From an uncultured Bacteroidales bacterium (GTDB lineage Bacteria > Bacteroidota > Bacteroidia > Bacteroidales > Paludibacteraceae), in NCBI GenBank assembly GCA_900556095.1, contig USNU01000027.1:1-10721 (forward strand): 10,721 nt of DNA, read 5' to 3'. Shown here piece by piece: positions 1 through 5,805 of this stretch (the stretch's first letter is position 1; each line of letters begins with the position of its first letter). Made by a program: the position numbers and the translations under genes. The notes under the pieces were generated by a model. That model made no database searches. It was not told the DNA's origin and saw only the letters and a list, made by a program, of their open reading frames with translations.

Positions 1-280
1 CCTGCGACAGCACATGGTGCAGAAACATTGACGCCGCTTCCTGCACATAGTAACAGCCCGCATGGAAAAGCGGGTCGAGCGTAAACTGCGGGCGGACGGA
101 GAGATAGTAGCCATCCAGATGCCACGGCACCTCCTCGGTGTCGCAATCAAAGGTCAATACATCCATCTTGCTATTGAGCCGAATACTCGTTGGAGACTCT
201 GTTTCCAAGGCACGGAACAAATCGTCTGCCTCCGCCCCCAACTGCTGACGCATACTATCTATAAAATCAATTGGCAACAT
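1..280 (-). CDS. rRNA cytosine-C5 methyltransferase, NOL1/NOP2/Sun (RsmF-like) family, N-terminal part only
   Basis: Reading the minus strand from the ATG at 280 gives an open frame to the window edge (93 residues, no stop). The protein begins MLPIDFIDSMRQQLG and contains a SIRLN segment near residue 35, then a PLFHAGCYYVQEAASMF segment near residues 72-88. The H-A-G-x-Y-Y-x-Q-E-A-x-S-M pattern is typical of the segment just before the SAM-binding domain in RsmB/RsmF-type enzymes, which methylate C5 of a cytosine in 16S rRNA in the cytoplasm. The SAM site and the two catalytic cysteines lie outside the window, so activity and exact target cannot be judged. The start is supported by GGGAG (complement of 289-293) 8 nt upstream, an in-frame stop shortly before it, and a consensus promoter. 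It is transcribed divergently from the esterase gene. Confidence 0.85.
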   Translation of the reverse strand, partial: MLPIDFIDSMRQQLGAEADDLFRALETESPTSIRLNSKMDVLTFDCDTEEVPWHLDGYYLSVRPQFTLDPLFHAGCYYVQEAASMFLHHVLSQ

Positions 281-309
281 ACGCTTTTCTCCCAAATTAA
301 ATCAACGCA

Positions 310-340
310 CAAAGGTACTATTTTTTTTGTATATACACAA
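310..340 (-). promoter_or_regulatory. Bacteroidota-type promoter for the methyltransferase gene
   Basis: On the minus strand the -7 element is TACCTTTG (complement of 310-317), a full match to TAnnTTTG. A TTG lies at the complement of 338-340, 20 nt upstream, as a -33 element (CTTG rather than TTTG). The spacer contains a run of eight A on the sense strand (321-328). The leader to the ATG is about 25 nt. No transcript data are available here. Confidence 0.65.
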
Positions 341-436
341 GAAATAGAGCACTAACATTTCCATGAGGCAATAGTCTTTTGCCGTAAAATAGTGGTTCAA
401 AAGCCATATACAAGTGCCGCGCAACAAGAATGGCAC

Positions 437-444
437 TATCTTTG
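437..444 (+). promoter_or_regulatory. Candidate -7 element (TATCTTTG) upstream of the esterase
   Basis: TATCTTTG matches TAnnTTTG and lies 55 nt before the ATG at 500. No TTTG or TTG is present at the expected position about 20 nt upstream (413-416), so this is a half-match. The same bases overlap a sigma-54-like pattern, TGGCAC-N5-TTGT at 431-445, reported as a separate finding. The 281-499 gap otherwise holds only the two divergent leaders; I see no RNA gene or strong hairpin in it. Confidence 0.4.
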
Positions 445-499
445 TACTACATTCTGTAAGTTACTCAAAAATCTATCATTTTACAAAAGACAAACGGCT

Positions 500-1822
500 A
501 TGAAACAGAAACTTACCATTCTATTGGCGTTGACGGGTTTCGCCTTTTCGAGCGTGTATGCACAGCAGGCCGACACTCCGTCCGAGAGCAAACATACCGA
601 CACACTGGCACACTGCCTGCGTATGCGGAATGACAATGCAGAAGTGTATATTTATCATAGTGTACCTTATGCCTACGCCGAGAGGTTCCGCCAACCCGTG
701 TTGGCAGATGGCATAGAACCCGCCGACGACTATATCCACAGCAACGTGGCATGCTATCAGCGCGTGCAGCCTGCCGATAGCACAAAGAAATACAGCGAGG
801 CAAATATCGTATTGGCTGAAGGCGAAGAGTCGCCACTGACAGAAGACTGCCTGGTGCTGACCATCAACTCACCGAAACCGTTGGATGCCGCCCCGAAAGC
901 CAACCTGCCGGTATTGGTCTATATACACGGCGGCAACTATTATGCAGGCGGCGGAGAACGCGTATCGACGCAGTTGGCAGAGTTTGCGCTACGCGAACAG
1001 GTGGTGACGGTAACGGTAACCTACCGTTTGGGTATATTCGGCTATCTGTATCAGCCCGATTCGGCATCGGTCAATTTGGGTTTGCAAGACCAACTGACGG
1101 CCCTCCGATGGGTACACAACAACATCAGCCGCTTTGGCGGTGATGCAGACAACATCACCCTTGCCGGACAATCTGCAGGCGCACAAAGCGTTGTATATTG
1201 CTTAGCCGATACAGCACGTGTACCTATCAACCGTGCGGTGGTATTCTCGGCACCGATGGGATTGACTACATCGAAATGCTTGGGCAAACAGCGTACAAAG
1301 TTCGTGCGCAACTATCTGGGTAAACAAGACCCATGGACGTGCAGCGCAGATACGCTGATGGCTGCACAGTTGCACTATATGCATACCCATCAGGCGGCTT
1401 GGCACTCCCTACCCTTCTCCCCGACGGGACTGCCGCAGATGCCATGCTATGGAGACAAGGTAAAGTGGCCGAAACAAGTGGTCGTGTGCGCCCAAAAAGA
1501 CGACGGCAGTATGTTCGGACCGAAACCGCTGTGGCCTATGGTAACGAGTTACGTATTCACCGCTCCCGCTAAACGCTACACACGCTATCTGAACAAACAG
1601 GGTGTAGATGCGCAATATCATCTCTATACTTGGGAACCACGAGGATCGGAACTGAAAGCGGCACATTGTGCCGAATTGCCGCTGCTATTGGACGGCACCG
1701 AAGAATACTGGGTAGGGTCGTGGATAATGGGCGATGTAACATTGGATGAGATACGCCCGCTGCGAACCAAGTTTATGGACGATTTTGCCCATTTTATGCG
1801 CACAGGCGAATGGCTGATGTAG
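500..1822 (+). CDS. Secreted type-B carboxylesterase (COesterase family, alpha/beta hydrolase)
   Basis: The 440-residue protein probably cleaves ester bonds in the periplasm or outside the cell; the substrate is unknown. I chose the ATG at 500 because it opens a clear signal peptide (MKQKLTILLALTGFAFSSVYA, cut near residue 21); the longer frame from the GTG at 392 would bury it. Family motifs appear in order: EDCLVLTIN (115-123), the oxyanion-hole HGG (143-145), the nucleophile elbow GQSAG (223-227, Ser225), a likely catalytic acid in KDDGSMF (Asp334 or Asp335) and the catalytic His in KAAHCAELP (His389). All triad positions appear filled. At 440 residues it is shorter than the usual 500-550, mostly between the serine elbow and the acid, where substrate-shaping loops normally sit. 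It is followed 91 nt later by a DUF4491 gene with its own promoter. Confidence 0.85.
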   Translation: MKQKLTILLALTGFAFSSVYAQQADTPSESKHTDTLAHCLRMRNDNAEVYIYHSVPYAYAERFRQPVLADGIEPADDYIHSNVACYQRVQPADSTKKYSEANIVLAEGEESPLTEDCLVLTINSPKPLDAAPKANLPVLVYIHGGNYYAGGGERVSTQLAEFALREQVVTVTVTYRLGIFGYLYQPDSASVNLGLQDQLTALRWVHNNISRFGGDADNITLAGQSAGAQSVVYCLADTARVPINRAVVFSAPMGLTTSKCLGKQRTKFVRNYLGKQDPWTCSADTLMAAQLHYMHTHQAAWHSLPFSPTGLPQMPCYGDKVKWPKQVVVCAQKDDGSMFGPKPLWPMVTSYVFTAPAKRYTRYLNKQGVDAQYHLYTWEPRGSELKAAHCAELPLLLDGTEEYWVGSWIMGDVTLDEIRPLRTKFMDDFAHFMRTGEWLM

Positions 1823-1863
1823 ATGTCCGAAATCCCTATTTGTGGGGAAAAGGTGGGAGAAAG

Positions 1864-1894
1864 TTGCGTACATTACATTTTTTGTGTACCTTTG
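1864..1894 (+). promoter_or_regulatory. Bacteroidota-type promoter for the DUF4491 gene
   Basis: TTG at 1864-1866, a 20-nt spacer, then TACCTTTG at 1887-1894 (full TAnnTTTG match). The ATG follows 19 nt after the -7 box, so the leader is short and has no Shine-Dalgarno sequence. The spacing equals that of the promoters at 310-340 and 3305-3336, which supports it. Confidence 0.65.
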
Positions 1895-1913
1895 TACACT
1901 AAACATCGTATAT

Positions 1914-2198
1914 ATGAATTTTGAAGGAATCATCTTGGGGTTGGCGGCATTTGCATGCATCGGACTATTTCACCCCATCGTTATAAAAGCAGAGTACTAT
2001 TTTGGTACACGTTGCTGGTGGATATTTGCCTTGGTAGGCACACTCGCAGCGGTGGGGTCGCTGTTTGTGGATACCACTTACCTGTCGGCAATGTTAGGCG
2101 TGTTCGCATTCTCATGCTATTGGTCAATACTCGAAATCTTTGAACAAAAAAAGCGTGTCGAAAAAGGTTGGTTTCCACGCAACCCGAAGCGGAAATGA
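1914..2198 (+). CDS. DUF4491 family small membrane protein
   Basis: A 94-residue protein with about three hydrophobic segments (roughly residues 4-24, 34-53 and 55-74) and a basic C-terminal tail that ends PRNPKRK. I recognise the family from the opening MNFEGIILGL, the block GLFHPIVIKAEYYFG (17-31) followed by RCWW, and the closing FEQKKRVEKGWFPRNP (76-91). DUF4491 proteins are found mainly in Bacteroidota; I know of no assigned function. The ATG at 1914 is chosen over the upstream ATG at 1842 because family members begin at this point and the -7 box lies between the two ATGs. It is probably an inner-membrane protein transcribed alone, ending before the hairpin at 2243-2279. Confidence 0.8.
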   Translation: MNFEGIILGLAAFACIGLFHPIVIKAEYYFGTRCWWIFALVGTLAAVGSLFVDTTYLSAMLGVFAFSCYWSILEIFEQKKRVEKGWFPRNPKRK

Positions 2199-2242
2199 GA
2201 AAATGTTTCTCTTGCTGCAAACATCGAAAGAATCAACGAAAC

Positions 2243-2279
2243 GAAAGGGGTTGCCTGAGATACTCAGGCAACCCCTTTC
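2243..2279. terminator. Perfect 17-bp stem-loop, likely bidirectional terminator
   Basis: GAAAGGGGTTGCCTGAG (2243-2259) pairs exactly with 2263-2279 across a 3-nt ATA loop. It lies between the DUF4491 stop (2198) and the lipid kinase stop (2328), which converge, so it can end both transcripts. The stem ends in A/T pairs but neither side has a long T run: plus strand continues CAGTATATT, minus strand GTTTCGTTGATTC. Termination is therefore inferred from position and stem strength. The rest of 2199-2327 shows nothing else. Confidence 0.75.
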
Positions 2280-2327
2280 AGTATATTGGATGGTACTATA
2301 GAATAATACCCTTTGTACACCCCGGTT

Positions 2328-3251
2328 TCAGACACGCATTTGCATAGCGTTGTGGAGACAATGGACTTCACAAGGTCCCATAATGTTTTCAAGGATACCA
2401 TCAGCCTCAAACATCACATGCTTGCGAGTGATGATTTGTATATCCTGCCCCGTAAAAGAATGAATAAACGGCAACTCGGTCAAATGCCCGTTGAATAGTT
2501 TGGGTATGGCCTGCATCACCTGTTTGAAAGTAGGTTTCTTGACAAATATAGAGTGAAATACTCCATCGCGGGGATCCGCATCAGGATTCTGACGAATACC
2601 ACCGCCCGAATAAGGACCATTGCCGATATTCATGGTAAAAAGCATATCATTGACAATGGTCTTACCATCCACCACCAACTGCATTCTAAAAGGCTTCTGC
2701 ACACAAAGAGCCGCCAAGAGAGCGAAGAAATAGTTGACGTGATGACTGCCGATATAATACTTGAAAGTAGCCGCCCATTCACAGCAAAGCGGGTCAACGC
2801 CAAAGCCCACAGAATTAACGAAATAGCGGTGATGCTCAATACCGTTTCGCCAATAGGTAAGACACCCTATATCTAACGGTTGGCACTTGCCGTTGAAAAA
2901 GCGGTCCAAGGCTTTCTTATAGTCTTTGTTCAAGCCCCAAAAACGTCCCCAGTCGTTGCCCGTACCGCGCGGCATTAGGCCAAAGCAGACCTTGCGGCGT
3001 TGCTCGTCGGATATATTGGCACGCATAATGCCATTGATTGTCTCGGAAAGAGTACCATCGCCACCCAAAACGAGTATCTCATCGTATCCTTTTTCCACCA
3101 ACTCACGACCTAATTCAATAGCATGCCCCGCATATTTGGTTACACGGTACGTAAAAGGCTCATGACGCCGGCGCAGAAGTTTCCAAAGATATATTCGCTG
3201 CGCACGAAAGGCTCGTTTGCCGGATTTCGGGTTAATGATTATTCCTAACAC
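2328..3251 (-). CDS. Lipid kinase of the diacylglycerol kinase catalytic family (DagK/YegS-like)
   Basis: A 307-residue cytoplasmic or membrane-associated kinase expected to transfer phosphate from ATP to a lipid alcohol such as diacylglycerol. Motifs in order: nucleotide-loop INPKSGK (6-12), GGDGT (63-67) followed by the expected Glu70, PRGTGND (94-100, usually PLGTGND), LDIG (126-129), and FEADG near 281-285. The catalytic-base segment is normally DGE; here it reads DGI (Asp284 kept, Glu replaced by Ile286), so strength or substrate may differ. The start is GTG at 3251: an in-frame stop lies two codons upstream, and the protein begins directly with the family's first strand (MLGIIINP). It has its own promoter and a leader with 7-bp repeats, and it ends at the shared hairpin at 2243-2279. 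Diacylglycerol versus another lipid cannot be decided from sequence. Confidence 0.87.
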   Translation of the reverse strand: MLGIIINPKSGKRAFRAQRIYLWKLLRRRHEPFTYRVTKYAGHAIELGRELVEKGYDEILVLGGDGTLSETINGIMRANISDEQRRKVCFGLMPRGTGNDWGRFWGLNKDYKKALDRFFNGKCQPLDIGCLTYWRNGIEHHRYFVNSVGFGVDPLCCEWAATFKYYIGSHHVNYFFALLAALCVQKPFRMQLVVDGKTIVNDMLFTMNIGNGPYSGGGIRQNPDADPRDGVFHSIFVKKPTFKQVMQAIPKLFNGHLTELPFIHSFTGQDIQIITRKHVMFEADGILENIMGPCEVHCLHNAMQMRV

Positions 3252-3256
3252 TATTC

Positions 3257-3284
3257 AATGCGTAATGCGTAATGCATAATTACG
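3257..3284 (-). repeat. Tandem 7-bp repeat in the lipid kinase leader
   Basis: On the plus strand the units are AATGCGT (3257-3263), AATGCGT (3264-3270), AATGCAT (3271-3277) and a diverged AATTACG (3278-3284). In the sense direction the first three read ACGCATT, ACGCATT, ATGCATT, with the last ending 5 nt before the GTG start. The array lies wholly between the -7 box and the start codon, so it would be transcribed. Confidence 0.8.
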
Positions 3285-3304
3285 TTTTTGCATAAACGCG
3301 AGTG

Positions 3305-3336
3305 CAAAGGTACAAAAAAAACAGGAGACTGCCAAA
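3305..3336 (-). promoter_or_regulatory. Bacteroidota-type promoter for the lipid kinase
   Basis: On the minus strand TTTG (complement of 3333-3336), a 20-nt spacer, then TACCTTTG (complement of 3305-3312): both elements match the consensus fully, the best promoter in the window. The spacer holds a run of eight T on the sense strand (complement of 3314-3321). It begins right after the stop of the upstream gene at 3343, so the kinase probably forms its own transcription unit. Confidence 0.75.
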
Positions 3337-3342
3337 TAAAAA

Positions 3343-3906
3343 TCAGAAATCGTCGTCAGACAGGGCTGTTTGTGCTTTGGTAGAGGCATTGACCGCTTCT
3401 TCACACGATTTCTTCAGACGTTCCGTCATTTTGGGCATATAAGCCGGTGCGATGTCGTAATCCCGGGCATTGCCTTCTGCCAAGACGATGCGCACCTTGA
3501 CAATACCGATACCCTGCTGCACTTTGGTAATGAAGTCCTCCGATAGTTGATAACGGGTGTAAGTACGGTAATAAAAGAGTGTTGCACCATTAACCACATT
3601 ATTGCTTTTCTCCTTCTGCACCGGGTCGTTTGCCACACGGGGAAGAGTCATCTTGGTATCATCCGAGAAACGGACCAAGATACGCGAGGTATTGTCAAAC
3701 GTGTTGTAATCGGTAGAACCGGTGAGTTTCAGCACCAGATATGATACCGTATTAGCACCTACATTCTCTTGTGCAACAGCCATTTGGGGCTTATATTGTG
3801 CGCCCTGCGGTTTAGCATCGGGAAAGACGACAAACGTACCACGCTGTTCCTCTGCCGAGAGAGTAACAGCAGCCAATAGAGCCAACAAAAAAAGGGAGCG
3901 TTTCAT
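3343..3906 (-). CDS. Secreted protein of unknown function
   Basis: I do not recognise this 187-residue protein. It begins with a clear signal peptide (MKRSLFLLALLAAVTLSA, likely cut after residue 18). There is no cysteine after the cut site, so it is not a lipoprotein, and no further membrane segment. The mature part reads as alternating beta strands, for example TFVVFPD, SYLVLKLTG and IGIVKVRIVLAEG, which suggests a small periplasmic beta-rich domain. The C-terminus is polar and ends SDDDF. It lacks the conserved end expected of a type IX secretion substrate. The start at 3906 is 10 nt downstream of the HAD gene's stop, making it the last gene of the DUF4494-yggS-HAD block. The gene is real by signal peptide, length and spacing; its role is unknown. 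Confidence 0.75.
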   Translation of the reverse strand: MKRSLFLLALLAAVTLSAEEQRGTFVVFPDAKPQGAQYKPQMAVAQENVGANTVSYLVLKLTGSTDYNTFDNTSRILVRFSDDTKMTLPRVANDPVQKEKSNNVVNGATLFYYRTYTRYQLSEDFITKVQQGIGIVKVRIVLAEGNARDYDIAPAYMPKMTERLKKSCEEAVNASTKAQTALSDDDF

Positions 3907-3916
3907 ATTGTTTTGT

Positions 3917-4582
3917 TTAATGATTATCCGATTTCAAAAAAGCCAACAGAGCAGCCATATCCGGAAAGACCCGGTCGGCTCCCTCATTGCGCAGGAGAGA
4001 GTCTGCGAGGGGACCTGTGTTTACCGCAATAGTGTACAAACCGGCCGCCTTGCCCGCACGGACACCGAGAGGAGCATTCTCAACGACACAGCATTGGTCC
4101 TTGGGGAGACCGCTACGCTCCCATGCTTTGAGATATGGCTCGGGATTGGGTTTACCATAGGTAACATCGAAAGCCGTAATCATCCGCTCATGCGAAAATA
4201 TACCCGGGAAATGAGAGTCGATATTGTCAAATAGACTCTTTTGTCCCGACCCTGTAACAATCCATATTTGTGCACCCTGCGATTGGAGAAAAGCCAATAC
4301 GTCCCTCACACCGCGCATCGGTCCTGCCCCGCCACGGCGTTGGAAAGCCGCCGATTTCTCGTGATAGATAGACCAAACCTCTTCGTCGGAGGCATCACGA
4401 TGTTCGTATTTGAGTATGGCTTCGCGGATGACGTCCTGACCGGTACGCCCCTCATTGATGTAGCAGTCCTCTGCCGTAAAAGGCAGTCCGTGCTGCGACA
4501 TCACCTCTTCCCACGCTGCGGCATGGTTGGGCATACTATCGAAGAGGACACCGTCCATATCGAAAAAGAAACCTTGTTTCAT
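3917..4582 (-). CDS. HAD superfamily hydrolase, beta-phosphoglucomutase-like (subfamily IA)
   Basis: A 221-residue cytoplasmic phosphatase or phosphomutase. All four HAD motifs are present: DMDGV with nucleophile Asp8 and acid/base Asp10; Thr110 in VTGSGQ; Lys144 in GKPNPEPY; and the metal-binding ENAPLGV (168-174). A helical cap lies between motifs 1 and 2 (about residues 16-85), as in subfamily IA, with FDSMPNHAAAW and GRTG like sugar-phosphate members. The substrate cannot be named; phosphorylated sugars are typical. The ATG at 4582 is chosen because HAD proteins start a few residues before motif 1; the longer open frame to 4741 overlaps yggS and encodes nothing family-like. A 50-nt A/T-rich gap with repeats separates it from yggS, and 10 nt separate it from the next gene. 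Confidence 0.87.
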   Translation of the reverse strand: MKQGFFFDMDGVLFDSMPNHAAAWEEVMSQHGLPFTAEDCYINEGRTGQDVIREAILKYEHRDASDEEVWSIYHEKSAAFQRRGGAGPMRGVRDVLAFLQSQGAQIWIVTGSGQKSLFDNIDSHFPGIFSHERMITAFDVTYGKPNPEPYLKAWERSGLPKDQCCVVENAPLGVRAGKAAGLYTIAVNTGPLADSLLRNEGADRVFPDMAALLAFLKSDNH

Positions 4583-4600
4583 TTGCTGTCTGTATAGAAT

Positions 4601-4634
4601 TTCTATATTTCTATTATTCTTCCGTTCTATATTT
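4601..4634 (-). repeat. 10-bp direct repeats in the yggS-HAD gap
   Basis: TTCTATATTT occurs at 4601-4610 and again at 4625-4634 (24-bp period). The first copy also forms an odd palindrome, TATAGAA-T-TTCTATA, at 4593-4607. The second copy touches the yggS stop codon. The block sits just before the HAD start and could be an operator or leader element; A/T richness makes chance plausible. Confidence 0.5.
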
Positions 4635-5277
4635 AGTATTGTCTTTCGCCGAAGATTGCACTGCCTATACGCACCATAGTGCTGCCGGAAGCAATGGCCT
4701 GTAGATAGTCCTCGCTCATACCCATACTGAGGGTATTCCACTCTGGATGAGCATGGTAGATAGCCGACAACGCATCAAAACAGCGTTGTATCTCTGCCGT
4801 ATCATCGGTGTTGGTAGCCATCCCCATAATACCCTCTACGTGTATGTTGGGCATTTGGGCGAGAACCCCGCTATCCAACAGGGCTTGCAGTTCGTCGGGC
4901 GTGAAACCGCTCTTGGTTTCCTCACGGGCAACGTGTACCTCGAGCAAGACATTGACTACCACGTTGATACGTGCCGCTTCGCGTTGAATAACCGCCAATA
5001 GGTGCTGACTATCCACACTATGTATCAGATACACAAAGGGCACTATCGCCCGCACCTTGTTGGTCTGCAAATGCCCAATCATGTGCCAACGGATATCTTT
5101 GGGCAAGAAGTCGTGCTTTCTGACCAGTTCCTGCACATGGCTCTCGCCGAAATCGCGTTCCCCTGCCGAGTATGCTTCGGCAATCATCTCTGTGGGGTGG
5201 AACTTACTGACACACAGCAATGTAACGCCCGCAGGAATGTGGGTGCGAATAGCAGCAATATTTTGAGCAACAGACAT
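4633..5277 (-). CDS. yggS: YggS/PROSC family PLP-binding protein (PLP homeostasis)
   Basis: A 214-residue single-domain fold-III (alanine racemase-like) PLP protein. The family binds pyridoxal 5'-phosphate and buffers its level; no enzymatic reaction is established. The PLP lysine is Lys25 in LLCVSKF. Other signatures are FGESHVQE (43-50), WHMIGHLQTNK (64-74), and the C-terminal SMGMSEDYLQAIASGST run and MVRIGSAIFGER, which form the phosphate-binding region. Length is slightly short of the usual 220-235 residues, with no motif missing. The ATG at 5277 lies 3 nt after the DUF4494 stop, so the two genes are co-transcribed and possibly coupled in translation. Assignment is firm. Confidence 0.95.
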   Translation of the reverse strand: MSVAQNIAAIRTHIPAGVTLLCVSKFHPTEMIAEAYSAGERDFGESHVQELVRKHDFLPKDIRWHMIGHLQTNKVRAIVPFVYLIHSVDSQHLLAVIQREAARINVVVNVLLEVHVAREETKSGFTPDELQALLDSGVLAQMPNIHVEGIMGMATNTDDTAEIQRCFDALSAIYHAHPEWNTLSMGMSEDYLQAIASGSTMVRIGSAIFGERQY

Positions 5278-5280
5278 AAA

Positions 5281-5697
5281 TCAGTTTACGGCACGATAGA
5301 CCTCGAGGATGGGAGAACGGGTAATAGAGACAATCTCACAATCGAGTGTCTCGAGGTATTTGCGGAGATTGTTGAGTGCTACATCAATCGTGGTTGCCTG
5401 TACGAAAATGCTAACGGCTTTGCGTTTCTCCTTTCCATCGTCCTCTACGGTAATCATCTCAACACGGGCTTTGAACCAGCGGTCGCCCTCCGGATTCTCA
5501 ATCAAATCATAAAATTGTACTTTCTTGCAACTCGGTGTTTCGCAATCGCCGAAAATAAGCGGTTTGATGTCCTCCATCAGCCGGTTCTCGACATCGGCAC
5601 AATTAAGTCCCTCCACGAGGTAGGTTTCTTTTACATTCTTCGGATTATCCTCGCCCGTTTGGCGTTGATAATTCACTTTGACTTCGTAAAAAAGCAT
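5281..5697 (-). CDS. DUF4494 family protein
   Basis: A 138-residue soluble protein with no signal peptide or membrane segment. It resembles Bacteroidota DUF4494 proteins in the opening FYEVKVNYQR, a YLVEGLNCADVENRL segment (26-40), DRWFKARVEMITVE (71-84) and a VSIFVQATTIDVALNNL segment (94-110). The function of the family is not known to me. Predicted structure is mixed beta and helix, with two cysteines near residues 52 and 57. It is the first gene of a block with yggS (3-nt gap), the HAD phosphatase and a secreted protein, so a link to vitamin B6 metabolism is possible but rests on position alone. The start follows a leader with 7-bp repeats. Confidence 0.75.
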   Translation of the reverse strand: MLFYEVKVNYQRQTGEDNPKNVKETYLVEGLNCADVENRLMEDIKPLIFGDCETPSCKKVQFYDLIENPEGDRWFKARVEMITVEDDGKEKRKAVSIFVQATTIDVALNNLRKYLETLDCEIVSITRSPILEVYRAVN

Positions 5698-5702
5698 ATT
5701 TC

Positions 5703-5723
5703 AATTAACAATTAAAAATTAAC
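5703..5723 (-). repeat. Tandem 7-bp repeat in the DUF4494 leader
   Basis: Plus-strand units are AATTAAC (5703-5709), AATTAAA (5710-5716) and AATTAAC (5717-5723). In the sense direction they read GTTAATT, TTTAATT, GTTAATT, and the last ends exactly 5 nt before the ATG. The layout matches the array in front of the lipid kinase. Confidence 0.75.
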
Positions 5724-5725
5724 AA

Positions 5726-5733
5726 TAAAGGTA
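5726..5733 (-). promoter_or_regulatory. Probable -7 element for the DUF4494-yggS-HAD block
   Basis: TACCTTTA on the minus strand, one base off TAnnTTTG. The -33 position has no good TTTG, only a CTTT run about 22 nt upstream, so the promoter is weak or needs an activator. It is the only promoter-like site between 5698 and 5805. Confidence 0.4.
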
Positions 5734-5781
5734 CAACCACGGGGTATCCTCAGGGAAAGAACAGGGAGAATGACATATTCT

Positions 5782-5801
5782 ATCCTATAACCATCCTATA
5801 A
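5782..5801 (-). repeat. Pair of 9-bp direct repeats, 11-bp period, upstream of the DUF4494 promoter
   Basis: ATCCTATAA at 5782-5790 and 5793-5801 (sense strand TTATAGGAT twice). The period is about one helical turn, so a protein could bind both on the same face. They lie about 50-75 bp upstream of the -7 element and begin just past the stop of the preceding gene at 5806. No terminator hairpin is visible in 5734-5805. Confidence 0.55.
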
Positions 5802-5805
5802 CAAA

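Noticed and set aside
62..355. 97-codon plus-strand open frame near the left edge
   Set aside because: It lies antisense to the methyltransferase start, which has clear family motifs, a Shine-Dalgarno sequence and a promoter. The plus-strand product resembles nothing.
392..499. N-terminal extension of the esterase from the GTG at 392
   Set aside because: It would put 36 polar residues before a normal signal peptide and would place the candidate -7 box inside the coding region.
3283..3298. Small hairpin CGTTT...AAACG in the lipid kinase leader
   Set aside because: Only 5 bp of stem and A/T rich; too weak to call a riboswitch or attenuator.
3722..4234. 170-codon plus-strand open frame
   Set aside because: Antisense to the HAD gene and the secreted-protein gene; the product shows no domain.
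4583..4741. N-terminal extension of the HAD protein to 4741
   Set aside because: It overlaps the end of yggS in another frame and adds residues not seen before HAD motif 1.
5002..5715. 237-codon plus-strand open frame
   Set aside because: Antisense to yggS and DUF4494, both firmly identified. The length comes from the codon composition of the real genes on the other strand.
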